A stretch of 64,000 bases of DNA, taken from NCBI RefSeq assembly GCF_000149955.1, contig NC_030988.1, positions 2,749,355 to 2,813,354 of the forward strand, given 5' to 3'. The translations under genes and the position numbers were made by a program. The DNA comes from Fusarium oxysporum f. sp. lycopersici 4287. Taxonomy: Eukaryota > Ascomycota > Sordariomycetes > Hypocreales > Nectriaceae. Shown here piece after piece: positions 52,586 to 62,553 of this stretch (its first letter is position 1; each line of letters begins with the position of its first letter). The notes under the pieces are model-generated. The model was not told the DNA's origin. It was given only the letters and a program-made list of their open reading frames with translations, and searched no databases.

Positions 52586-53300
52586 CTAGAGTTCTTTGAC
52601 AAACCCCACCTCAACCACTATGTCGGCGTCGATGTCAAGATCAGCAAGCTTGGTGCGGGAGATTTCTCAGATCCAAAGAAAAATCCAAAGAAGCCATGTT
52701 CGGGGATAGGTTTGAGGAGACGAGACTCGCATGTTTGACCGATCAATCTTCATCGTCCCCTTGCCAAAAACGTACACTGTACCCGAGTTGTGCGAGGATC
52801 GTAGAATGTCCAACTCCGCAGTCGTCACGTCATCGCATCGACCCCTTGCAATTGCTAGCTCAATTTGCTGAACAACGTCGTGAGCGAGACCTGGGTATAG
52901 AACGTTATCCTTGTAGCCATGGCGTAACGTGACGGCGTGGCATGAATTGATCTCGGTTACGCGTGTGATGATATAGCGATCAGCCAAGGAGACTATGGGC
53001 ACCGAAAGCGGACGCATGCTGTGTTGGACAATCCGGGAATCCCCCTTCCCTTCAGGATTCAGACTAACAGTCTGAAAGTCCTAGATGACATCATTTAGAG
53101 ATATAAACCCAAGAAGAAATCTCATCTCAAAATGAACAATCAAGTTTCATAAAATATATTTTCACCCAGCACTACTGCGCAATATAAACAACATGTTGAA
53201 GAGTACAACAACTGCCGGTCGTCCAGCAAATTTGATAACAAATTGGGCGAAGGAGGGGGGAAGTAACTCTGTATTTCCAGACTTATCGACTATACATGCG
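52586..53300 (-). pseudogene. Decayed second HAK transporter, C-terminal domain only
   Basis: Reading leftward: CIVDKSGNTELLPPSFAQFV, FAGRPAVVVLFNM (53296-53192), a solo LTR, then MRPLSVPIVSLADRYIITRV, AVTLRHGYKDNVLYPGL and GTVYVFGKGTMKIDR (53017-52690), and in another frame KLADLDIDADIVVEVGFVKEL with a stop at 52586-52588. Each block matches the C-terminal cytosolic domain of the intact HAK (IFFDKVGGPSDHIPEVFTHF ... VEVGFIKEI). The whole membrane part is missing. The LTR at 53022 splits the block after FNM, and a frameshift follows near 52680. It is a dead paralogue. Confidence 0.88.
53022..53193 (+). mobile_element. Solo LTR, TGTTG...CAACA family, copy 3, inside the dead HAK
   Basis: 172 bp, TGTTGG to CAACA. 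Flanks TGCTG (53017-53021) and TGTTG (53194-53198) differ by one base and fit a 5-bp target duplication; removing the LTR and one flank restores a continuous HAK-like reading across the junction. Confidence 0.9.
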
Positions 53301-54004
53301 TATTGTAGTGTTGTTATATGAGTACAACTGTTGTATAGTTGTACAACACTGCTTTTGTTGAAGCTGTACAACACTACCGGACTTCCCAAACAACTGTTGT
53401 ACAACAATAAGGCGCTACATCTAATTGGTCAAGTTGGTAGCGTTAGCTGATCCGATATTGATTTTATCGTATAGGTACACCAGAAACGTGACGTGTCACG
53501 ATGACCTTGTTACGTCGTGAAGCTATCCGCCACCGGCTGAGTAGTAAGCGACCTCACTGATGGCTATGGCCCGTGGCACATTTATGGCTCTTAGACGCCC
53601 ACCGTTAGCAGACAGACATATAAGTCCATCTTCTCTTTACTCCTCGGATAAGCTCTGTCACGGCCAAGGATAACTGTCGTGAATAGTTTCACGGACAGCA
53701 CGAACGCCACATCACAACTAGCGCAAGCCGCAAGGCAGCATACGGCTGCCTAAAGACCGTCAATGCTGCTTATGACGAAACATAGTTACAAGAAGCCAGC
53801 TCCTAGTCCCTCATTAGATAGAAATTAAGGGGTTTCTTCGACTTGATATTTTCCACATGCGAGTGATGACTTTTTCAATCAATGCTATGACCGAGCTGCC
53901 CTGTCTCTATTGTTTTGATTCTGCGAATCTCACTGCAAATCTTAGACGCTTTAGGCACCATCAGGGTGCCATATGCTTAAGCACTTAGTCCTAGAATCTC
54001 GACT
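53301..54004. other. Region with clustered GTTGTACAAC palindromes, then hAT-A leader
   Basis: Between 53320 and 53410 words of the type TGTTGTACAAC recur about four times on both strands. They probably mark the end of an unidentified transposon that truncated the HAK copy. The rest shows nothing recognisable. Confidence 0.5.
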
Positions 54005-55181
54005 ATGGCTAGCTCATCGCCTATCAATTCAACATCTGCTCAATTAACAGCCATCGAGCGGCTGGGCTGGGACTTCCACAGCTTCTTCCGTGTTGAGTAT
54101 CCTGAGAAGAACAAGACTCAAATTGGAAGGGTTCGGAAGTCTTATGGTCGAAGGGAATACGTCTGTCTTCACTGCTCAACTCGCTGGAGCAACGGATACA
54201 CGAGTAATGCCATAAACCATGCTCAAAATCGACACCGGCAACTTATCCAGGCTAATGAGGCATCTCAAAACTCACAGCAATCGACGCAGCCATCCATAGA
54301 CTCATATATAACATTCCAACCATCCGACAGTGCTCTTCGGAATGTCTTCAATGCTCAACGGTATATTGAGGTAATCGTGGAACTCCTCACGCGGCGTCGG
54401 GTCCCATTCTCTTCAGTTACTTGGGATGAGATGAAGAGTCTTGCCCTGGCATGCAATCCTGCCATTGAAGACTGCCTGATTACGTCCCGTGATCAGGCTA
54501 TGAAGATCATAAATGCCAACTATGGGCTATATGCTTCCCAGCTTAGAGATCTCATTCAGGGTTCTCAATCGATGATCCACATCTCAACTGACCTCTGGAC
54601 ATCACCGCATCGCCATGCCATGCTAGCAGTGTGTGCCCAATGGGTTAATTATAACTACGCACTTCGAAAGGCGCTCTTAGGACTGCCAGAATGTCCATTC
54701 AGCCATAGTGGTGAGGCCCAGGCAGCCTTGATTGTGGAAGTCCTACGCAACTTCGATATATTGAGAGTAGGCTACCACACAGGGGACAATGCAACTTCAA
54801 ATAATAAGTGTTTGGAAGCACTATCAGAGAAATTGAAGGCAGAGCTCCAGGTATGCTTGTCCCCTAGCTAGTTGGATCCTATCTGGCATAGAGAGGATCG
54901 ATTTCAACCCCAAGGGGTGTCGAATCCGGTGCATTGGTCATATCATTAACCTCTCCTTGCAATCCTTCCTTCTTGCTCCATCTAAGGAGGCTCTCACAGC
55001 AGCCCTCAATGCTACTATTAGTGATGAGAGTGTGGATATGGTCGACCACTTTGCCACCACACTAGCAGAAACCATATCACAAGAGGAAGAGCCTGTACTG
55101 CAAGGTAAAAGACCCAAATCGACAGCTAAGGCCAGTCAGAAGACTGGCATTGATGAGGACTATACTGGGTGGCAAGGCATT
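54005..55181 (+). pseudogene. hAT-A transposase, 3' half missing
   Basis: MASSSPINSTSAQL starts a frame with a BED-type finger (YVCLHCSTRWSNGYTSNAINHAQNRH), first catalytic block HISTDLWTSPHRHAMLAVCA and second block GYHTGDNATSNNKCLEAL. An intron of about 40 bp after KAELQ (GTATGC donor near 54852) leads to RIDFNPKGCRIRCIGHIINLSLQSF and to TGIDEDYTGWQGI, where it is cut by the terminal repeat of hAT-B at 55182. The remaining catalytic part and dimerisation domain are absent. Confidence 0.87.
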
Positions 55182-58149
55182 CAGGCTGGCGATCCATTCC
55201 ACGTCCACCGTCCACGTATCCACGGCGTGGAAATGGATGGTCCGTGCATCCATTTCCATCCATTCCATGGAGCTGGCCGTTACATAATCCATCCATCCAC
55301 GACAGGGTTCCGTGGAATGGATAGGTGGAAATGGAAGCAGGGGTATGGACTGGTAGGGGGTTCCCTAGCCTAGTCCCCAAAATACCCTGTAATTCAGGGT
55401 AGACCAACTTGGTCATGGTCGGTAGAGATCTCAAGTACCTATATACCAGGCATTTTCACATACAAATTAAGGTATCTTTAAACAGAACATAACAGCCATG
55501 GGGTCGTGGACATTTCGCGTCACGGTGCCGCGTTCAAGCGTCTCTATGCAACTGCATTCTTGCAACTGCATTTTGTACCGCGTAGAATGGCTGGGAGCCC
55601 AATTATCAGCTCTATGGTGCTCGAGCCGCCAGACCAAGAGGATAAGAAGAACTCGTGGGACCTCTTCCCTTGGAAAGACTTCCCTGGCTACACGCAATCC
55701 CAACGCTGTGCGTCTACATCGTCATGGATATGGCAATTCGGCTACGATATCGAGAAGAGCGATGACGATACAAAGCGGCGATGGGTTTGCAAGGTCTGTG
55801 TTGACAGTCGCAGGCCAAACCCTCATTCGGCGGCCTCGAGCGGTACGCAGAACGCGGAGATCCATCTTTGGAATGACCACAAGGTCTGTGACCCTTCCGG
55901 AAGACGGAAGCCGCCTAGCAAAGCAAAGGAGAAGACACCATCGAGGAATATCGCCGAGATGATGAAATTGAATACCCGTGACGCGCGAGAGCAGCAGATT
56001 GCAAACCAGATCATTGGCCGTTTTGATCGGCTAGACTTCCAGCGTTTGGTAGTCTCGTGGATCATCAACAGCAACTCTTCTTTCCGACAAAGTGAAGATC
56101 CATACCTCCGCGCCGCTTTCGAATATCTCAATCCACTCGTGAAGACAACCGAAGCGCATATTACCCACAATACCGTCCGCAGGCGTATTCTTCAGGTGTA
56201 CGAGGAAAACAAGGCTGAGATCAAGCGAGTATTAGCGACAGCTCCAGGGTTACTTCATATTGCGTTCGATGGTTGGAGGTCCAATAATCGCCACGCTTTG
56301 TATGGAATCTGTTGCTACTTTCTCAACACCCTTGGCCAGCCAGGAAAGCTTGTGCTTGGCCTTCCTGAACTTGTCGACCGCCATTCTGGTGACAATATCG
56401 CCACCCACGTGGTCGAGGTCCTTCGAAGCTACGGCATAACCCACAAGGTAGGATATTTCACACTCGATAACGCCAGCAATAACGACACGGCGATGGAAGA
56501 AATTGGGAAGGCGCTCGGTTTCGAGGGTAAAACTCGGCGATTGCGCTGCTTTGGCCATATCCTCAATCTCGCCGTTAAAGCACTTCTTTTTGGCCATAAT
56601 TCCGAGGCCTTCGAGGATGATATCCAAGGGAACGAGACCCTTGACGCGAAGGCCCACGAGCTATGGAGACGGAAAGGACCAGTTGGGAAACTTCATAACC
56701 TCATCTTCTGGATCCACCGCTCAGACTCGCTTACCAATCTCCTCCGGTCTCTTCAGCTTACGGCGTACAGCGAGTCTGACGATCCGGTGGTTCGAGCGAA
56801 GAAACCTCTAGATGTTATCATTGATGTGGTTACCCGTTGGCTTTCCACTCTTTATATGATTCGGCGTGCCCTTCTCCTGAAGGACTTCCTCGAGGACCTT
56901 TGGTATGAGCAGAAGAGCGAGTGGGAGGGGTTAGTATTGAGGGGAAAGAAGTCAAGCAGCGAGGTGCCGCTCTGCCTCAGGGACGAGAACAAACTCGAAG
57001 AGAAGGACTGGGCTATTATTTCCTTATTTAACGAGGTCCTTCAACACTTCGAGCACGTCTTGATTACTCTCGAAGGCGACGGTCAGCAGCGCAAGCGGAA
57101 GGAAGGATACATTGGGGCATATGGGTGTCCGTGGGATACCCTGCTTGGCTATGAATATCTCCTTGGCAAAATGGAGGTATATAAGGCTGCTGCCCATCGA
57201 TATCCCGATCCCGAGCACTTCAAGGTTAACATTAACCTCTGTTGGAAAAAGCTTGACAAGTACTACTCGCGGCTTGACGAGACGCCGGTTTATTATGCCG
57301 CCATTGCACTTCACCCAGCGTATCGTTGGGGATATTTCGAGGACGTGTGGGCAGACCGCCTAGACTGGATCCAAACTGCAAAGTCCCTTGTAGAAGAACT
57401 ATACCGGTCTCACTACGAGCCGCGAATTATCTCTCGAGATCGAGAACGCGGCGAGCCGGTCACGAAGAAGCGGCGCATATATCGGAATCCCTTTGACGAG
57501 TATCGTGAAGATTCTCGTCAGGCCCCGACTCTATTACAGCCACCTTCATCGATGACTACCTTGTTGCAAGCCGAGGACGCGGCGAGCAGTTCTACACATG
57601 CTGTTGGCGACGAATACAGCGATTGGTTCCGTGACGTCCACAAGTCCGACCAGAATATCCTAGATCCTATTAGCTATTGGTATGAGAGACGGGAAGAGTA
57701 TCCACGTCTGTCACAAATGGCTCTCGATGTGCTCTCTGTCCTTCCTATGTCTGCTGATGTTGAGAGGCTCTTCTCAACATGCGGTCGAATGGTTCGAGAC
57801 GATCGTGCCAGGCTGGATGCTAGTACGATCGGGATGACACAGACGGTGAGATCATGGCATTGCGGAGGCTATATTAAGAGCACGGAGAAGCTCCTTGAGG
57901 ATGTAAAGGTGCCAGGGACTGATCTGTTAGCTGAAATGAGCTTTGCGGAGGCCCGGGGTGCAACGGGTGGGAGGATCACGTGTACTGTCCCTTTATAGCG
58001 TCCACGCATTTCCATTTCCACGTCCATCCATTCCACGGGCCCACTCTTAGCGTCCATTTCCATCCATTCCATCCAAGGTGGGCCTACATGGACGTCCATC
58101 CATTCTACAAGAGGCTGCGTGGATGGAAATGGAATGGACCGCCAGCCTG
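55182..58149 (+). mobile_element. hAT-B: complete hAT transposon
   Basis: 2968 bp with 20-bp terminal repeats CAGGCTGGCGATCCATTCCA and the inverse of CAGGCTGGCGGTCCATTCCA (one difference), and subterminal TCCATTCC/TCCATTTCC repeats at both ends. The flanking 8-mers (AAGGCATT left, CGCATAAT right) do not match, so this is not a simple insertion; the flanks come from two different hAT elements. A truncated sister copy lies at 37282-37899. Confidence 0.92.
55587..57998 (+). CDS. hAT-B transposase
   Basis: 803 residues from the first ATG in frame; the frame stays open 27 codons further up. A BED-like finger (WVCKVCVDSRRPNPHSA ... EIHLWNDH) is followed by the catalytic RNase-H-like core: HIAFDGWRSNNRHALYGICC with the first Asp, GYFTLDNASNNDTAMEEIG with the second, RRLRCFGHILNLAVKALLFG, and TRWLSTLYMIRR. 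The C-terminal hAT dimerisation domain is complete (YPRLSQMALDVLSVLPMSADVERLFSTCGRMV). No stop or shift, so the protein may be functional and could move related non-autonomous copies. Confidence 0.93.
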   Translation: MAGSPIISSMVLEPPDQEDKKNSWDLFPWKDFPGYTQSQRCASTSSWIWQFGYDIEKSDDDTKRRWVCKVCVDSRRPNPHSAASSGTQNAEIHLWNDHKVCDPSGRRKPPSKAKEKTPSRNIAEMMKLNTRDAREQQIANQIIGRFDRLDFQRLVVSWIINSNSSFRQSEDPYLRAAFEYLNPLVKTTEAHITHNTVRRRILQVYEENKAEIKRVLATAPGLLHIAFDGWRSNNRHALYGICCYFLNTLGQPGKLVLGLPELVDRHSGDNIATHVVEVLRSYGITHKVGYFTLDNASNNDTAMEEIGKALGFEGKTRRLRCFGHILNLAVKALLFGHNSEAFEDDIQGNETLDAKAHELWRRKGPVGKLHNLIFWIHRSDSLTNLLRSLQLTAYSESDDPVVRAKKPLDVIIDVVTRWLSTLYMIRRALLLKDFLEDLWYEQKSEWEGLVLRGKKSSSEVPLCLRDENKLEEKDWAIISLFNEVLQHFEHVLITLEGDGQQRKRKEGYIGAYGCPWDTLLGYEYLLGKMEVYKAAAHRYPDPEHFKVNINLCWKKLDKYYSRLDETPVYYAAIALHPAYRWGYFEDVWADRLDWIQTAKSLVEELYRSHYEPRIISRDRERGEPVTKKRRIYRNPFDEYREDSRQAPTLLQPPSSMTTLLQAEDAASSSTHAVGDEYSDWFRDVHKSDQNILDPISYWYERREEYPRLSQMALDVLSVLPMSADVERLFSTCGRMVRDDRARLDASTIGMTQTVRSWHCGGYIKSTEKLLEDVKVPGTDLLAEMSFAEARGATGGRITCTVPL

Positions 58150-60032
58150 CGCATAATCGACCACCTGAGGAGTGTTCCAGGTCAAATTCATATTGCATTC
58201 GATGGCTGGCGTTCAAGGAATCGGCATGCTCTGTATGGGATTGTCTGCTTTTATGTTGACAAAAATGGAATCCCGTCGAAGTTGGTCCTTGGCCTACCAG
58301 AGTTGAAGAATTGCCATTCGGGGGGAAATATTGCAGCCCAGATCCTCGAGATCTTGGAGAGCTATGAGATACTCGATAGGGTGGGGTACATCACGCTTGA
58401 CAACGCCGGGAATATGGATACAGCAATGGAGGACATTGCGGAGGCGCTGGGATTCGATCCGAAGAAACGGAGAGTGCGATGCTTCGGCCATGTGCTCAAC
58501 TTGGTGGTGAAAGCCCTGTTGTTTGGGTATAAAGCTGAGGCTTTTGAAGCAGAAATTGATGGAGAATCTGTTTCTGGCGCTGCCCAGCATGAGATCTGGC
58601 GAAAGAAAGGTCCCATTGGGAAGCTCCATAACCTGGTCCATTGGATCCATCGGTCTGACAAGTTGATCTATCGTCTCCGTGCGCTGCAGGAAGAATTTTT
58701 TCAGCATTCTGACAACCCGAAGATTCGAGCAAGGAAGCCTGTCGACGTTGTTCGCGATAACCAGACGCGGTGGTTGTCGACCCTGTATATGATGCGACGC
58801 GGTCTCTTGTTGCGTCCTTTTCTGGAGGACCTAGTTGAGAAGGTCACGCTTGAATTCAACAAGGAATGCCGCAACGGGGCTAGACGGAGGGAAGAGATAC
58901 CGCTCTGTCTCCGGGAGGAGAGTCTTCTTGGGGAGAAGGACTGGAAAGTAATTGAGTTGATGGACAAGGTGCTGCTTGATTTCGAGGAGGCACTCCGGAT
59001 GCTTGAAGGAGATGCTCAGAGCCGGGTACGTAAAGGTGGCCGTATTGAGGCATATGGCAATATGTGGGATGTTGCTTCAACGTATGAATTTCTGATGGAA
59101 CGTCTGGAGGAGTGGAAAGCAGCAGCAGAGAATTACCCGGATCCTGAGCACTTCAGGATAAACATCAACCTGGGGTGGGATAAGTTGAACGAGTACTATA
59201 CGAAACTGGACGAGACGCCAGCTTACTATGCTTCCGCCATTCTAAATCCGGCCTCACGTTGGGGATATTTCGAGAATACGTGGACCGACAAAGCACAGCT
59301 GCCATGGCTTCAGGAGGCAAAAGAATGGTGAAGACTCTGTGGGAGGAAGAGTATAAATCACTACCGAATGTTTCGAATTCAGATGAGGAACCTCCATTCA
59401 AGCGTTTAAAGGCAATGAGTGCTCTCGAAAGACACCGAGCACACAGAACTTCGTCTCTAGCAGGCAGATGTCCTTTGGATAGGTCAGTGAACGCAGACCA
59501 TGATGAATATGACCACTGGCTGTCGAGTCCGGACGTTAAGAGCGACCCTCTTGTCACGGATCCCATCCAATATTGGTGGGAGAGACGGAAAGATTACCCT
59601 CGACTGTCGCGAATGGCTCTTGACCTGCTTTCGGTACCGCCTATGTCGGCAGAGTGCGAGCGTTTGTTTAGTGTTGCTGGGCAAATGGTCTCACCGCTGC
59701 GGACTCGACTGGAGGCTAGCACGATAGGGATGACACAGACGCTAAGGTCATGGGTGCGGAATGGCCTAATCGACGCGGTGGATACGTTGGTTGACGTATC
59801 AGATGAGGTTGGGAGTAGCATTATATGGGAGACAGAGGAAGATGGCCGAGACGATGGCGAATAACGTGTTGGGCATCTCGGGGGGCGTATGAGGTTCAAC
59901 ATGTTCAATTCAACGCCACCAATTCAATTTGCAGATGCGGTGGTTCAACTCCACGGGCCAAATGCTGAGTAAGCTGTCAACGCAACGCCACGCGAGGGCG
60001 AAATTGATGGAATTGAATTGATCGCCAGCCTG
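58150..60032 (+). pseudogene. hAT-C transposase, 5' truncated and frameshifted
   Basis: Starts abruptly at the right edge of hAT-B with RIIDHLRSVPGQIHIAFDGW and continues through GYITLDNAGNMDTAMEDI, RRVRCFGHVLNLVVKALLFG, TRWLSTLYMMRRGLLL and NPASRWGYFENTW. A frameshift in an A-rich run near 59322 moves on to MVKTLWEEEYKSL and the dimerisation domain SRMALDLLSVPPMSAECERLFSVAG, ending at 59864. The right terminus is GATCGCCAGCCTG at 60032, preceded by AATTCAA/TTGAATT subterminal repeats (59895-60020). Closely related to hAT-B in protein but with different subterminal repeats. Confidence 0.88.
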
Positions 60033-61863
60033 CCCTGATCCATGATATCGAAGAGGCGTTTGCTCGAAAAAAGGTGGCCACCCTGGTCACAATGGACATC
60101 CAAGGCGCATTCGATACCGTCTCGCGCAACAGATTGGTGCTGCGATTGCGTGAACAAGGATGGCCTGACCATCTCGCTAGATGGGCTGGATCCTTCATCA
60201 GTGGCCGATCGGCCCGTGTCAGATATCAAGACACCCTCACACCCTCCTCTCCTCTCCAATATGGCCTCCCTCAGGCGTCGCCAGTATCGCCGATTCTTTT
60301 CCTACTCTACACAGAGCCCATCTACCGACTCGGCAACCCCCAAGGCCGCTTCGGCTATGCAGATGACATAGCTATCCTGTCCATAGGTGACACAGGAGAC
60401 GAAACTACGGCTATGGCTTCCGGGGCCATCGATGAGATGGTGTGCTGGGGCGCGACAAACGGTGTCTCCTTCGACTCGAAGAAGACTGAAGTCATGAACT
60501 TCTCTCGTAGCAAACTCATGACCGCCCCGGCGGTACGTCACGGCGATATCGAGAAACATCCCGAGTTAGCCCTACGTTGGCTAGGAATCTGCTTGATAGC
60601 AGGCTATCGTTCCGAGTCCATGCTGAAAACTGGGCGACAAAAGCCCAAGCTGTGGTCTACCATCTACGAGGACTTACCAACACGAAACACGGCCCGCTGC
60701 CGGCCGCCGTACGAAGCGCCGTCAGGGCATGTGTCGAGCCCGTGCTACTCTATGGCGCCGAGGCCTGGTACCCGGGCACAACCAGGCCGCAATGGAGTCA
60801 GCCTACCAAAGACCTATCGTCAATCAACCAGCATCTCATACAGAGAATGACCAAGGCCATGAACCAGTCTATGAGAGCTATACTTCCCGTCTGGAAGACA
60901 ACACCTATTGCTGCTCCCCACCGAGAAAGTGGGATACCGCCAGTCGCGCAACTCCTCGAAGCACGGCGACTGCGATTCTCTGCGCGGCTCAAATCGCTTG
61001 ATGAGGCCCACCCTCTGGCGAGTCGAACGCGCCCGCCCAGCCAACCTGCTTACCACGACCTCATCAAGCGAAGATATCAAGCACAGGTAGAGTGCAGCTT
61101 CAGAACACGTCTTCGACGCACAGATGAGCTCCTTGCGCCGTGCGCGCGACCGAAACTCGTCCAGCGACGCTTCCATCAAGAGCCTTTGCCTCCGCTTCAG
61201 ATGGCGTCAAAAGACAAATCGGCTGATGCCTTTTCCCATTGGGTCGAGTCACTCGACCCCCTCACCTTGGTTGTATACTCGGATGGCTCTCTGTCCTCGG
61301 AAGGGGCTGCCAGCTATGGCTTCACCATTCATCAGGACAAGGTCCCAATCTTTGACGGATCGGGTCGCCTTGGACCCGCTGAGGCTTTCGATGCTGAAGC
61401 TACCGGGGCGTTAGAGGGCCTGAAGGCTGCCCTAAACCTGCGAGAATTAGCAACACAGAACATTTACATATGCCTAGACAACCTGGCAGCTGCCACGTGC
61501 TTACGAGGCACACCCTCTGGCTCCTTTCAAGACGTCTTTCTCGAGTTCCAGGCTCTGGCGACATCGCATGGTGCCATCCAGGTTCGTTGGGTACCAGGAC
61601 ACTCCGACATCCCCTGGCAGCGAACAGGCCGACAAGCTGGCAAAAGCGGCATCATCGCTCCCTGAGCCCGAAGGTGCTAAGCCGACGCTAGCTTACGTAC
61701 GGAGGATCGAAAGACAAAAACTGAAAGAAGTATTCGAAGCATGGTGGTCAGCCACCGCTCCTGAGCAGTACAAGAGACTAAATCTCATGGCGACCACAGG
61801 CTGCCCGTCAGAGCTCATAAGGCCACAATCCGTACCCCGCCCCACCCTATCCCTGTCATCATA
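60033..61863 (+). pseudogene. LINE retrotransposon, RT and RNase H part, broken
   Basis: Non-LTR element of the Tad1-like fungal type. The reading ALIHDIEEAF starts directly after the hAT-C terminus. Reverse transcriptase: TMDIQGAFDTV, GLPQASPVSPILFLLY, and the YADD box in GYADDIAIL (60352 onward). After a frameshift near 60580 come the C-terminal RT thumb region and RNase H (VVYSDGSLSSEGAASYGF, EAFDAEATGALEGL, CLDNLAAATCL, VRWVPGHSDI). A second shift near 61620 leads to SEQADKLAKAASSLPEPEGA and a stop at 61864. The endonuclease part and ORF1 are missing; 5' truncated by hAT-C. Confidence 0.88.
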
Positions 61864-61919
61864 GCAGTACGAGCAGGGTACCAGTAGCTTTAATTTCCAA
61901 CTTTTCACAGCCAAACTAT

Positions 61920-62111
61920 TGTTGAAAAAACTGGGAATCCCCCTTATCTTCAGGATTCAGACTATTAGTCTGAAAGTCCTAGATTTAAAGTTCAAAGTCC
62001 TAGATGAAATCAACTAGAGATATAAACCCGAGAAGAACTCTCGTCTCAACAATGAATAACCAAGTTTTACAAAAAAATTTCACCCAGCACTACTGTGCAA
62101 TATAAACAACA
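61920..62111 (+). mobile_element. Solo LTR, TGTTG...CAACA family, copy 4
   Basis: 192 bp, TGTTG to CAACA, same family as 38251, 41639 and 53022. Flanks ACTAT and GTTCG do not match, so the flanking DNA has been rearranged or the insertion is chimeric. Confidence 0.85.
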
Positions 62112-62553
62112 GTTCGTCTGATTTTTGTCCCTCTGGTGTAATCATCGTTATGTCATGCAAGGTTGAACAAATTGATGAATAGTAATTATTTATAAATCCT
62201 TTGTCAATGAGCTAATTCTTATTAATGAAGTATGCGCCAGCATGTACCCATGCAGTACCCACCTGCCGTACGTACCCACCTACCGTACACCAAAAAAGAT
62301 TTTCCCCATACAAAATGCCCAATTTCACTTATAGAGTATGTTATCAAAATGAAAGATATTTTAATAAGAAAATGTCTATTACATTAAGAATTGCATAGAA
62401 TTTAATATTTCCACTTTGCTTCCACAGCGACGCTTGCGGTGTGGTCGCACGGAACTAATATAAAATGTCTCAAAATGCCTCCCTTATCAACCAGCCTCCT
62501 CGAAGCTTCATCCAACCTTTTCTCTTCCCCATCTTTCCTTGGTCACCTCAAAC
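62112..62553. other. AT-rich leader with GTACCCACCTNCC repeats
   Basis: GTACCCACCTGCC and GTACCCACCTACC are tandem direct repeats near 62255-62290; they may belong to the left terminus of the pogo-type element that follows. Otherwise nothing recognised. Confidence 0.45.

Noticed and set aside
58078..58149. Extension of the hAT-C frame into the hAT-B terminus
   Set aside because: These codons are the hAT-B terminal repeat read in frame by accident.
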